Part shown: in pieces, positions 7,399 to 20,500 of the stretch
Layout: each line of letters starts with the position of its first letter
How positions within the stretch are numbered: position 1 is the stretch's first letter
NCBI RefSeq assembly: GCF_026786305.1
Contig: NZ_JAJAYI010000029.1
Coordinates: 1-34,453 of the forward strand
From: Cryobacterium sp.
GTDB lineage: Bacteria; Actinomycetota; Actinomycetes; Actinomycetales; Microbacteriaceae
DNA: 34,453 nt
Reading direction: 5' to 3'
Notes under the pieces: model-generated
What the model was told of the DNA's origin: nothing
What the model saw: the letters and a program-made list of their open reading frames with translations, nothing else
Databases searched by the model: none
Position numbers and translations under genes: made by a program

Positions 7399-8274
7399 AA
7401 AGACGGTACGGCCGGGAAGCGGCGACTGCGTCGACGTCTCGTCGGTCGCGACGAGCGAACCGGCCATGAACTGCCTGAGTTCGGTGCCCTCGATCACCTT
7501 CGCCGGGTGCGGTCCGTTCGCGAGCAGCCGCGGAATCCAGTTGAGATCGATCGGCGTGTGCGCCGCGACGAACACGATGTTGCCAAAGCGGCGGCCCTTG
7601 AGCACCTGCGTCTCGGCGAATCCGATCACGTGTTCGAACACCGCCGAAAGGGTTGCCGCCTGGCCGCGAGCGAACGCGAGGCCGGGGCCATCCGCTACGT
7701 TGACCGCGAGCACTCCGCGCGGCGACAACAATGGAGCCGTGAGCGCGAAGAACTCGCGGCTCGTCACGTGCTTGGGAGTGCGCGCCCCGGAGAAGATGTC
7801 GACCACGACGAGGTCGACCGCGCCGTGCAGTCCGGCCGGCAGCTTGCCGAGAACCTCGCGGGCATCGCCGTGGCGCACTCGCAGCTGGGCGCGCTTGTTC
7901 CACGGCAGCGCCGACCGCACCAGGTCGATCAGATCGCTCTCGATCTCGACGACCTGCTGGCGTGAGCCCGGCCGTGTCGCCTCGACGTAGCGGGGCAGCG
8001 TGAGCGCGCCGGCCCCGAGGTGCACGGCGGTGATCGGCTCGTGCGGTTCGCCGAGCAGGTCGATCACGTGCCCAATGCGCTGGATGTACTCGAAGAACAG
8101 CTCGTCGGGGTGGTCGATGTTCACGTGAGACTGCGGCGTGCCGTCGACGACGAGTTGAAAACTGCCCGGGGTGAACCGATCGGGTTCAATCACCGCCGTG
8201 TGTCCGCTCAACCTCAACACGACAGACGGATTGCCCCCGTCGTTTTCTCCTGCATCCTTGCGCCCGGTACTCAT
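7384..8274 (-). CDS. Spermidine synthase-like protein
   Basis: A 296-aa soluble protein with the Rossmann-like fold of polyamine aminopropyltransferases and related methyltransferases. The nucleotide/SAM-type site is visible as VHLGAGALTLPRYV (motif I), an acidic strand end VVEIESDLIDLV, RVRHGDAREVL, and VDLVVVDIFSGARTPKHVTSREFF. These are typical of the actinobacterial spermidine-synthase-like group, which is usually not shown to make spermidine, so the substrate is open. The ATG before STGRKDAGEND is preferred over in-frame upstream starts. A strong promoter lies about 80 bases upstream on the same strand and is divergent from the rpoB promoter. The stop lies in a 15-bp tandem repeat. Confidence 0.85.
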   Translation of the reverse strand: MSTGRKDAGENDGGNPSVVLRLSGHTAVIEPDRFTPGSFQLVVDGTPQSHVNIDHPDELFFEYIQRIGHVIDLLGEPHEPITAVHLGAGALTLPRYVEATRPGSRQQVVEIESDLIDLVRSALPWNKRAQLRVRHGDAREVLGKLPAGLHGAVDLVVVDIFSGARTPKHVTSREFFALTAPLLSPRGVLAVNVADGPGLAFARGQAATLSAVFEHVIGFAETQVLKGRRFGNIVFVAAHTPIDLNWIPRLLANGPHPAKVIEGTELRQFMAGSLVATDETSTQSPLPGRTVFQIGH

Positions 8275-8354
8275 GCCCCCAGTCTGCGCCCTCCCTACCC
8301 GCCCCGATCGCGGCATTCGCTCGTTACCCGCCCGCTGGCGGCAGGCCACACCGG

Positions 8355-8383
8355 GTTATACCTGAGAATTTGATTCTTGGCAA
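8355..8383 (-). promoter_or_regulatory. Promoter for the spermidine-synthase-like gene
   Basis: On the reverse strand TTGCCA (-35, 5 of 6 consensus bases) and TATAAC (-10, 5 of 6) are separated by exactly 17 bases. Transcription would begin near 8348, giving an untranslated leader of about 74 bases. The -35 box lies inside a perfect 15-bp palindrome. Confidence 0.7.
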
Positions 8384-8387
8384 GAAT
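8373..8387. promoter_or_regulatory. Perfect 15-bp palindrome, likely operator
   Basis: ATTCTTGGCAAGAAT has seven-base perfect arms around one central base. An additional half site, AGAAT, lies four bases to the left at 8365-8369. It covers the -35 box of the leftward promoter and ends four bases before the -35 box of the rpoB promoter. A one-base centre cannot form a stable RNA hairpin, so a dimeric protein site is the likely meaning. The regulator is unknown. Confidence 0.6.
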
Positions 8388-8391
8388 GTGG

Positions 8392-8420
8392 TGGACATCG
8401 GCGGTGAGGGGGCATACACT
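8392..8420 (+). promoter_or_regulatory. Likely rpoBC promoter
   Basis: TGGACA and TACACT are separated by 17 bases. TACACT is a common actinobacterial sigma-A type -10 box. Transcription would start near 8427, leaving a leader of about 155 bases before rpoB. That leader contains only a small hairpin (8477-8490, five base pairs) and no recognised riboswitch or leader peptide. Confidence 0.6.
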
Positions 8421-8582
8421 TGACCCTTGCGCTCCCAGACAAACCTTGCCTTCATATTGCGGTCGGCTTTGCGTGTTCAAGCCACCTTGAGGCACCTTTC
8501 CTACGAGTTTCTTTCCTAGGGTCTGCGGAGTCATCACCAATAACAGTAACTAGACCTGACGGGGTCCACGGAGGTTATTTCC

Positions 8583-11500
8583 TTGGCTGCTGCGCGCAAC
8601 GCAACCACCAACTCACCCAAGAACGGCCGCTCAGCTGAGCGTCTGTCGTTCGCAAAGATCAGCGACCACTTGAATGTTCCGGATCTGCTTGCCTTGCAGA
8701 CCGAGAGCTTCGACTGGCTCGTCGGCAACGACATCTGGAAGGCTCGCGTCGCCGAGGCCCAGAAAGCCGGACGCCAGGACCTGCCGAATCGCACCGGACT
8801 CGATGAGATCTTCGAGGAGATCTCTCCCATCGAAGACCTCGGCGAAACGATGCAGCTGTCCTTCACCAACCCGGAGCTCGAGCCGGAGAAGTACACCATT
8901 GACGAGTGCAAGGAAAAGGGTAAAACCTACTCCGCACCCCTCTACGTGAACGCTGAGTTCATGAACCACCTCACCGGTGAGATCAAGACTCAGACCGTGT
9001 TCATGGGCGACTTCCCCCTGATGACCCCCAAGGGCACCTTTGTGATCAACGGCACCGAGCGTGTCGTCGTGTCGCAGCTGGTGCGCTCCCCGGGCGTCTA
9101 CTTCAACCGCGAGCAGGAGAAGACGTCTGACAAGGACATCTACTCCGCCCGGGTCATCCCGAGCCGTGGTGCCTGGCTTGAATTTGAGATCGACAAGCGC
9201 GACCAGGTCGGCGTGCGCATCGACCGCAAGCGCAAGCAGTCCGTGACCGTGTTCCTGAAGGCCCTCGGCCTCACCAGCGAGCAGATCCTCGAGGAGTTCA
9301 AGGGCTATGCGTCCATCGAGCTCACCCTCGAGAAGGACAACATTCTCACCAAGGAAGAAGCCCTCAAGGACATCTACCGCAAGCTTCGTCCCGGCGAGCA
9401 GGTCGCCGCCGAGGCTGCGCGTGCGCTCCTCGACAACTTCTTCTTCAACTCCAAGCGCTATGACCTGGCCAAGGTTGGTCGTTACAAGATCAACCGCAAG
9501 CTCGGCCTCGAAGCCCCGCTGAGTGACTCCGTACTCACGCTCCAGGACATCCTGGCCACCATCAAGTACCTCGTCGCCCTGCACGACAACCAGACCTCCC
9601 TGAAGGGTCTGCGCGACGGCAAGATGACCGACATCAACATTGACATCGACGACATCGACCACTTCGGTAACCGTCGTATCCGTGCCGTTGGCGAGCTCAT
9701 CCAGAACCAGGTGCGCACCGGTCTGTCCCGCATGGAGCGCGTCGTTCGCGAGCGCATGACCACGCAGGACATCGAAGCGATCACCCCGCAGACCCTGATC
9801 AACGTGCGCCCCGTCGTTGCCGCGATCAAGGAGTTCTTCGGTACGTCTCAGCTGAGCCAGTTCATGGACCAGAACAACCCGCTCGCTGGCCTCACGCACA
9901 AGCGTCGCCTGTCTGCGCTGGGCCCGGGTGGTCTGTCCCGTGACCGCGCCGGCGTCGAGGTGCGAGACGTGCACCCCTCGCACTACGGCCGCATGTGCCC
10001 CATTGAGACCCCGGAAGGCCCGAACATTGGCCTGATCGGATCGCTCGCCTCGTTCGCCCAGATCAATGCGTTCGGTTTCATCGAGACGCCGTACCGTCGT
10101 GTGCTCAACAACAAGGTCACCGAGACGATCGACTACCTCACCGCGAGCGAAGAGGACGACTTCATCGTCGCACAGGCCAACGCGCCGCTCACCAAGGACT
10201 CGCACTTCGCCGAGGCCCGCGTGCTCGCCCGTAAGAAGGGCGGCGAGGTCGACCTCGTTCCTTCTGAAGACATCGGCTACATGGATGTCTCGCCGCGCCA
10301 GATGGTGTCGGTCGCGACCAGCCTCATCCCGTTCCTCGAGCACGACGATGCAAACCGTGCGCTCATGGGCGCCAACATGCAGCGTCAGGCGGTGCCGCTG
10401 CTCCTCAGCGACAGCCCCCTCGTCGGAACCGGCATGGAGGTCTACACGGCCATCGACGCCGGTGACGTGCTCACCGCGCAGAAGCCCGGTGTGGTTTCCG
10501 AGGTGTCGGCCGACGTCGTCACCATTCAGCTCGATGAGGGCGGCACGCAGGACTACTACCTGCGCAAGTTCTCGCGCTCCAACCAGGGCACGAGCTTCAA
10601 CCACCGTGTGATCGTCAACGCCGGTGAGCGCATCGAAGCCGGCGAGGTTATCGCCGACGGACCCGCCACCGACCAGGGCGAGCTCGCCCTCGGAAAGAAC
10701 CTGCTCGTGGCATTCATGCCGTGGGAAGGCTACAACTTCGAGGACGCGATCATCCTGAGCCAGAACCTGGTCAAGGATGACACCCTCTCCTCGATTCACA
10801 TCGAAGAGTACGAAGTGGATGCCCGTGATACCAAGCTGGGTAAGGAGGAGATCACTCGCGACCTGCCCAACGTGTCGCCGGACTTCCTCGCCGACCTCGA
10901 CGAGCGTGGCATCATTCGCATCGGAGCCGAGGTTCGCCCCGGCGATATCCTCGTCGGCAAGGTCACGCCCAAGGGTGAGACCGAGCTCTCTGCCGAGGAA
11001 CGCCTGCTGCGCGCTATCTTCAACGAGAAGAGCCGCGAAGTTCGCGACACCTCCCTCAAGGTTCCCCACGGTGAGCGCGGCACCATCATCGGTGTCAAGG
11101 TCTTCGACTCACAGGACGGCGACGACGAGCTCGGTTCGGGCGTCAACCAGCGGGTTGTCGTCTTCATCGCCCAGAAGCGCAAGATCACCGAGGGTGACAA
11201 GCTCGCCGGCCGTCACGGCAACAAGGGTGTCATCTCTCGCATCCTGCCGATCGAGGACATGCCGTTCCTCGCCGACGGGACCCCGGTTGACATCATCCTC
11301 AACCCGCTCGGTATCCCCGGCCGCATGAACTTCGGTCAGGTGCTCGAAACCCACCTCGGTTGGATTGCGAAGCAGGGCTGGAACGTCGAGGGCAAGCCGA
11401 AGTGGGCTTCCCGCCTGCCGGAGCACGCCTTCAGCGCTGCTCCCGGCACCAAGGTTGCCACCCCGGTATTCGACGGTGCGCTCGAGATCGAGATCGAGGG

Positions 11501-12074
11501 TCTGCTGGACTCCACGACCTTGACCCGTGACGGCGACCGCCTCATCGGTTCCTCGGGCAAAACCCAGCTCTTCGACGGCCGCTCCGGCGAGCCGTTCCCG
11601 ATGCCGGTGTCCGTTGGATACATGTACATCCTGAAGCTCCACCACCTCGTCGACGACAAGATCCACGCTCGTTCGACGGGTCCGTACTCCATGATCACGC
11701 AGCAGCCGCTGGGTGGTAAGGCGCAGTTCGGTGGACAGCGTTTCGGTGAGATGGAGGTGTGGGCGCTCGAGGCATACGGAGCCGCTTACGCCCTGCAGGA
11801 ACTCCTGACCATCAAGAGCGACGACATCCTCGGCCGCGTCAAGGTGTATGAAGCCATCGTCAAGGGTGAGAACATCCAGGAACCCGGCATTCCCGAGAGC
11901 TTCAAGGTTCTTATCAAGGAAATGCAGTCGCTGTGCTTGAACGTCGAGGTGCTCTCGGCCGATGGCACCGCAGTCAGCCTGCGCGACACGGATGACGAGG
12001 TGTTCCGCGCTGCGGAAGAGCTCGGCATCAACATTTCCACCCGGTTTGAGTCTTCGACCATCGACGACATCTAA
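8583..12074 (+). CDS. rpoB: RNA polymerase beta subunit
   Basis: Beta subunit of the core RNA polymerase, which forms one side of the catalytic cleft and the rifampicin pocket. The 1163-aa length is normal for actinobacteria. The rifampicin region [20 protein letters not shown] begins at G420 minus one and carries the unmutated D429, H439 and S444 (E. coli D516, H526, S531), so the allele looks rifampicin-sensitive. Other conserved parts seen include [37 protein letters not shown], the [17 protein letters not shown] segment and the C-terminal [20 protein letters not shown]. The start is TTG with GGAGG eight bases upstream. rplJ and rplL are not adjacent. It is co-transcribed with rpoC. Confidence 0.99.
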   Translation: MAAARNATTNSPKNGRSAERLSFAKISDHLNVPDLLALQTESFDWLVGNDIWKARVAEAQKAGRQDLPNRTGLDEIFEEISPIEDLGETMQLSFTNPELEPEKYTIDECKEKGKTYSAPLYVNAEFMNHLTGEIKTQTVFMGDFPLMTPKGTFVINGTERVVVSQLVRSPGVYFNREQEKTSDKDIYSARVIPSRGAWLEFEIDKRDQVGVRIDRKRKQSVTVFLKALGLTSEQILEEFKGYASIELTLEKDNILTKEEALKDIYRKLRPGEQVAAEAARALLDNFFFNSKRYDLAKVGRYKINRKLGLEAPLSDSVLTLQDILATIKYLVALHDNQTSLKGLRDGKMTDINIDIDDIDHFGNRRIRAVGELIQNQVRTGLSRMERVVRERMTTQDIEAITPQTLINVRPVVAAIKEFFGTSQLSQFMDQNNPLAGLTHKRRLSALGPGGLSRDRAGVEVRDVHPSHYGRMCPIETPEGPNIGLIGSLASFAQINAFGFIETPYRRVLNNKVTETIDYLTASEEDDFIVAQANAPLTKDSHFAEARVLARKKGGEVDLVPSEDIGYMDVSPRQMVSVATSLIPFLEHDDANRALMGANMQRQAVPLLLSDSPLVGTGMEVYTAIDAGDVLTAQKPGVVSEVSADVVTIQLDEGGTQDYYLRKFSRSNQGTSFNHRVIVNAGERIEAGEVIADGPATDQGELALGKNLLVAFMPWEGYNFEDAIILSQNLVKDDTLSSIHIEEYEVDARDTKLGKEEITRDLPNVSPDFLADLDERGIIRIGAEVRPGDILVGKVTPKGETELSAEERLLRAIFNEKSREVRDTSLKVPHGERGTIIGVKVFDSQDGDDELGSGVNQRVVVFIAQKRKITEGDKLAGRHGNKGVISRILPIEDMPFLADGTPVDIILNPLGIPGRMNFGQVLETHLGWIAKQGWNVEGKPKWASRLPEHAFSAAPGTKVATPVFDGALEIEIEGLLDSTTLTRDGDRLIGSSGKTQLFDGRSGEPFPMPVSVGYMYILKLHHLVDDKIHARSTGPYSMITQQPLGGKAQFGGQRFGEMEVWALEAYGAAYALQELLTIKSDDILGRVKVYEAIVKGENIQEPGIPESFKVLIKEMQSLCLNVEVLSADGTAVSLRDTDDEVFRAAEELGINISTRFESSTIDDI

Positions 12075-12116
12075 GCCCGGTCCAAAGAAACTTCGAAAAC
12101 TTTCCAAGGAGAGAAA

Positions 12117-16040
<3,924 letters not shown>

Positions 16041-16054
16041 CCTGACCGTTCTGC

Positions 16055-16088
16055 ACGGATGGCCCCTGCTTCGGCAGGGGCCATCCGT
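16055..16088 (+). terminator. rpoBC intrinsic terminator
   Basis: A perfect 15-base-pair inverted repeat (ACGGATGGCCCCTGC and its complement) closed by a TTCG tetraloop starts 14 bases after the rpoC stop and is followed by a short T run. This is the clearest terminator in the window and separates rpoBC from the kinase operon. Confidence 0.93.
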
Positions 16089-16140
16089 CGTTTAAGAGGT
16101 GCCAATGGATGCCGAGGGCCGGCTGTCCCGGCCGTCGCGC

Positions 16141-16185
16141 GCCGCCGGGTGAGATGCCGCCGGGTGAGATGCCGCCGGGTGAGAT
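16141..16185. repeat. Three perfect 15-bp tandem repeats upstream of the kinase operon
   Basis: GCCGCCGGGTGAGAT occurs three times head to tail without a mismatch and is followed by GCGGC, the beginning of a fourth unit. It lies between the rpoC terminator and the kinase promoter region. No ORF with coding character covers it, so iterated protein binding or recent slippage are the options. Confidence 0.85.
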
Positions 16186-16217
16186 GCGGCACGTCGCTCT
16201 ACACAGGAGCCAAGCGA

Positions 16218-16236
16218 CACCCCCATAATGGGGGTG
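16218..16236. promoter_or_regulatory. 19-bp perfect palindrome, operator-like
   Basis: CACCCCCATAATGGGGGTG has nine-base perfect arms around a single central A. The C-tract/G-tract layout resembles operators of the CsoR/RcnR/FrmR family, but no such regulator gene is in the window. It sits about 20 bases upstream of the candidate -35 box of the kinase operon, where an activator or repressor could act. Confidence 0.55.
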
Positions 16237-16245
16237 CCCCATATT

Positions 16246-16283
16246 CCCGTACGGGTTACGCTGACGGGCGCTCTCGTTAAGAT
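16246..16283 (+). promoter_or_regulatory. Candidate kinase-operon promoter with adjacent palindrome
   Basis: The palindrome CCCGTACGGG (16246-16255) directly abuts TTACGC (16256-16261), and TAAGAT follows after 16 bases (16278-16283). TAAGAT is a plausible -10 box; the -35 match is poor, which would suit an activated promoter or an alternative sigma factor. The rest of the 318-base gap between rpoC and the kinase shows no gene. Confidence 0.4.
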
Positions 16284-16358
16284 TGAACCTGAGACCAGCT
16301 GGGCCTTCGCGAGTCACGACGAAGACGCATCATGGAACTAACGCAGGTCGGGGGAGCA

Positions 16359-17504
16359 ATGGGCAGGCGACTCCCTTCTGCGCCGCCCATTTTGTCGGGG
16401 TATACCTATGTGCGGCCCCTCGGCACGGGCGGATTCGCCGACGTTTTTCTGTTCGAACAGAACATGCCTCGCCGTTCCGTGGCGGTCAAGGTGCTGCTGC
16501 AGGACATCGTCGACGATGACGTGTTGCGCGCGTTCAACGCCGAGGCGGATGTCATGGCGCGGCTCAGCTCACATCCGTCAATTCTGACCGTGTACAACGC
16601 GAGCATCTCGGCCGATGGTCGCCCGTACCTCGTCATGGAATTCTGCCCCGGGTCGTACTCCTCCCGCGAGCGTGCGGAGCAGCTGCCCGTGGCGACCGTG
16701 CTCAACGTTGCCGTGAGAATCGCCTGCGCCCTCGAAACAGCGCACCGCTCCAAGGTGCTGCACCGCGACATCAAACCATCAAACATTCTCACCAGCACCT
16801 TCGGCGGCCCGGTGCTCGGCGACTTCGGCATCGCCGCGTCCCTCGACGGCGGCGCCCGCGACGAACTGTTCGCCATGTCGCTGCCGTGGAGCGCCCCCGA
16901 AGTCGTCGACGGGCGCACCACCGGCACGGTCGCGACCGAGGTCTGGTCGTTCGGCGCCACCCTCTACTCGCTGCTGGCCGACCGGTCCCCGTTCGAACTG
17001 CCCGCGGGCTCCAATCGTTCGCGCGTGCAGCTGAAACAGCGCATCAACCGCGCGGAGTACACCACCATTGGGCGAGCGGATGTCTCCACCCCCCTCGAAA
17101 GCGCCCTCGCGCGCATGATGAGTCGCGACCCGGCCGCCCGCCAGGTGAGCCTGCTCGAATGCGCCCTCGACCTGCAGCGCGTAGAGCGGGACCTCGGACT
17201 GCCCGTCACCGCGCTGGAGGTGGCCGACGAAGCCTGGGCATCCGCTGGTGCGCCCGTCGATTTTGACAATCATGAGTCGCGTGGCGCCGTCAGCTCTGAT
17301 GTCATCATTCCCGCGCTGCGCCCCGCCACTAGAAGAAGCGCCCGCCGCCCGGCATCGCACACCCGCGAGGGCACCCTGCCCGACGGGGGCAATATCGGAC
17401 GTCGGCGACTTTCCCCGCTCGTGCTGGGTCTGCTCCTGACCGGCGCGGTCGTTGTCGGCGGCGGCGCCACGGTCGGCGCGCTGCGGATAGCCGGGCTGAT
17501 CTGA
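16359..17504 (+). CDS. Membrane-anchored Ser/Thr protein kinase (Hanks type)
   Basis: A 381-aa eukaryotic-like kinase that should phosphorylate Ser/Thr residues on cytosolic domains. All catalytic elements are present: Gly-rich loop GTGGFADVF (residues 22-30), VAVK with ATP-binding K44, HRDIKPSN with catalytic D137, DFG at 155-157 and APE at 179-181. After the kinase domain comes a basic, Pro/Arg-rich linker and one C-terminal membrane helix (LSPLVLGLLLTGAVVVGGG) with almost nothing outside. It therefore lacks the PASTA or other sensor domain of PknB-like kinases. The start chosen follows GGGGGAG; an ATG nine codons upstream (16332) is also in frame. Its stop overlaps the next gene's ATG (TGATG), which argues that the giant surface protein is its functional partner. 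Confidence 0.93.
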   Translation: MGRRLPSAPPILSGYTYVRPLGTGGFADVFLFEQNMPRRSVAVKVLLQDIVDDDVLRAFNAEADVMARLSSHPSILTVYNASISADGRPYLVMEFCPGSYSSRERAEQLPVATVLNVAVRIACALETAHRSKVLHRDIKPSNILTSTFGGPVLGDFGIAASLDGGARDELFAMSLPWSAPEVVDGRTTGTVATEVWSFGATLYSLLADRSPFELPAGSNRSRVQLKQRINRAEYTTIGRADVSTPLESALARMMSRDPAARQVSLLECALDLQRVERDLGLPVTALEVADEAWASAGAPVDFDNHESRGAVSSDVIIPALRPATRRSARRPASHTREGTLPDGGNIGRRRLSPLVLGLLLTGAVVVGGGATVGALRIAGLI

Positions 17505-20500
17505 TGGCCGACAAACGGGCTCGCCGGCGACTGCCGGTGCTCTCGAAAGCCCGCCGCAGCGTCATTCGCATTGCCGCGGTTGCCGCGATCGGTGCCGTGC
17601 TGGCCACGGTAGCTATCGTCGTCGATGGTTTCGACGTGAAGCAGATTCCGGTCAACGCGAGTTCGATCTGGGCCCTCCAGAGCGGTGACGGCAATCGGTA
17701 CGCCCGCATCAACACCGACCTGGGCGAACTCGACACCGTGAAGACCGTGCCGGCACCGAGCGAACTGGTGCAGACCGCTTCCACGGTGCTGCTCTACGCG
17801 CAGAACAACGAGAAGGTCGTCGACGTGAGCCTCGCGGCGCCGATCGACCTGGGTGATGACGCGGCCGACTACGACAACACGCCGGCCGGTACCCGAACCA
17901 TCGTGTCGTCGAGCTCCTGGGTCGGTTACCTCACGAGCGCGGGAACGGTCTTCGCCGGCGCTGTGGACGGGGCCGCTGCACCCCGCCCGGTGAACCAATA
18001 CGCCGACGATGAGGTGGTCGACGGTGACACCCGGCGCGTCTACCGCTCCGACGCCATCGCCATCACGCCCGACGGTGTGCTCTACAGCTACTCCAGCGAG
18101 GCCAAGAGTGTGCTCCGCTATTCCATTGCGGACGACAGAATTCTCGGTGAGGACGCCGTCGCCGACGGTCCGGCCGAGCCCGGTAGCCAGCTGAGCGTCG
18201 TCGGCGACAGCTGGGCGCTACTCGGCGTGGCCGGCGACGAACTGTGGCTGGCCGGCCAGACCGAACCGGTTGCGACGAACATGAGCGAACTGGCCGTGCT
18301 GCAACGCCCGAGCGCTTCCACCGACGACGTGCTCATTGCCGACCAGACCGGCCTGGTTGCCTTTGCGCTCACCGACGGCGCCCGCACCGAGCTGGTCGGC
18401 GACTCCGGGGTAGTGCTCGGGGCCCCCGCCGCGCCGACCCCTTTTAAAGGGGAACGCTACGCCGCCTGGCTGCCCGCCTCCGGTACCGGCGGCACCCTGT
18501 TCAGCGAGGGCGCGGGCGAATCGACCCTCAGCTACGGCCAGGTCGCGCCGAACGGCGACGCAGCCCCTGCGTTTCGCGCCAACGAATCGCTCATGATTCT
18601 CAACGACACCCGGAGCGGATGGGTGTGGACCGTTCCCGGCGGCGCCCTTGTCGCCAGTTCCCAGGACTGGTCTCTGGCCGCCGCCGAGCAACCACAGCGC
18701 CAGGAGGACATGGAAGAAGCCTCCGAGGTCGTTGAACCGAAGGCTCCCGTGGCCGTCGCGGATACCTTTGGCGTGCGTCTCGACCAGCTCGTGATGCTGC
18801 CGGTCCTGCTCAATGACCATGACGCCAACGACGACGTGCTCAGCGTCGTGCCCGCCTCGGTCACCGGGCTCGACCCCGCGTTCGGCACGGTCACCGTCAT
18901 CGATCACAACCAGGCGCTCGCCGTTCAGGTGGCTCCCGGCGCCCGCGGAGTGGCAACCTTCAGCTACGCCATCACCGACGGCTCGCGCACCGATGGGCTC
19001 GATTCTCCCTCGACCCTTGTCACGCTCACCGTGCACGGCGCCGACGTGAATTCTGCACCGGTCTGGTGCGGCACCGACGGTTGCCTGCAGGACTGGCCGA
19101 GCCCCGAGGTGCAACCGGGCGGCACCGTGACCGTTCCAGTGTTGCCCGGCTGGGTCGATCCCGACGGTGATCCGATCTTCGTCTCATCCGCTCTGAACAC
19201 CACCGATATCGGCTCGGTCAGTGTGACTCCCGCGGGCGTACTCGTTTATAAGCACCCCAATGCGGCCGAGCAGGCCGTGCAGTCGGCCACGGTTCTGGTG
19301 CGCGTCTCGGACATTCACGGTGCCTCGACCGAGAAGGTGCTCACGATCGTGGTCACGCCGACCCCCCGGCTCAGGGCCCTGCCGTTCGCGCTGCTCGCCT
19401 CGGTGAACGAGCGCCTCACGGTGAACCCGGCCGAGTACGTGTCCGGCGCCGCCGGCCTGTACCGCATCACGTCGGCCACGACCCCGGCCAGCGCCGAGGG
19501 GTCCACGGTGAGCATTACGGCCAACGGTACCGCCTTCGACTTTGCCGCGACCGTGGTCGGCAACTTCACGGTCAGCCTCACGATCGCCGACGACGTGAGC
19601 GAGGTGGTGTCGCTCGTGCGCATTTCGGTGGTATCAGCGGATGCCCAGGCGCTCACGACCTCCCCGGTGACGGTCTTCGTGCGGCCCCGGGCCGACACGA
19701 GTGTTGACGTTTTTACCGCCGTCTCCAACCCGGCCGGACGGGTGCTGCTGCTCGGCGAAGCCATTCCCGAAACCGTTCTCGGCGCCTCGCTCAGCGTCGA
19801 CGTCGTCGGGCAGAACATCTTGCGCGTACGCGGCTCCACTCTGGATGAACGGCCGGGCAAGCTCGGCACCGTGCGCTACACCGTGTCGGACGGCACCGAA
19901 AACCCGCTCTACACCGTGCGCGGCGAGGCCACCGTGTACCTGCTCGAGGCCTCCGTGCCGCAGGTGCCGATCGCCATGAACGACAGCGTGTCGGTGCGTG
20001 TGGGCGCCCAGATCAATATTCCGGTGCTCGCCAACGATGTCGCGCCGGGCGGCAACCGAGTGATGCTCAATGCCGAATCAGTGCAGAATCGACAGCAGCA
20101 GGGTCTTGCCTTCGCGGCCGGCACTCAACTGCGCTACCTCGCCCCCAACGAACCGGGCAGCTACGAGCTCGCCTACAGCGTGTACACCGCGGGCGCGCCC
20201 GATCTCATCGACTCGGCCGTGGTCTCGGTCGAGGTGCTCGCCAACGGCGACAACACGGCGCCGCAGCCGCGCACCCTCTACGGTCGGGTGTTGTCGGGCG
20301 AGACCATCGTGATTCCTTTTGACAGCTTTGGCACCGACCCCGACGGCGATACCGTCGTGCTCGATCGGGTGCTCACTCAGCCGGCGCGCGGAACGGCCTC
20401 GATCAATGCCACCGGCGACGCCATCGTGTTCGCCAGCCCTCTCGACTATCACGGCGCCATCGAATTTCAGTATCGGGTGCGCGACAGCATCGGGGCCACG

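Noticed and set aside
7133-7903. 256-codon minus-strand open frame across the end of the spermidine-synthase-like gene
   Set aside because: Arg-rich out-of-frame reading; the spermidine-synthase-like and TPR frames explain the coding signal on either side.
8420-8458. TTGACC with CATATT as the rpoB promoter
   Set aside because: The spacing is 27 bases, far too long; TGGACA-17-TACACT just upstream fits better.
8631-11069. 812-codon open frame opposite rpoB
   Set aside because: Same shadow effect; low-complexity Val/Leu/Asp/Glu/His composition typical of reverse-complement frames.
16141-16185. CRISPR-like array
   Set aside because: Repeats are directly adjacent without spacers and there are no cas genes.
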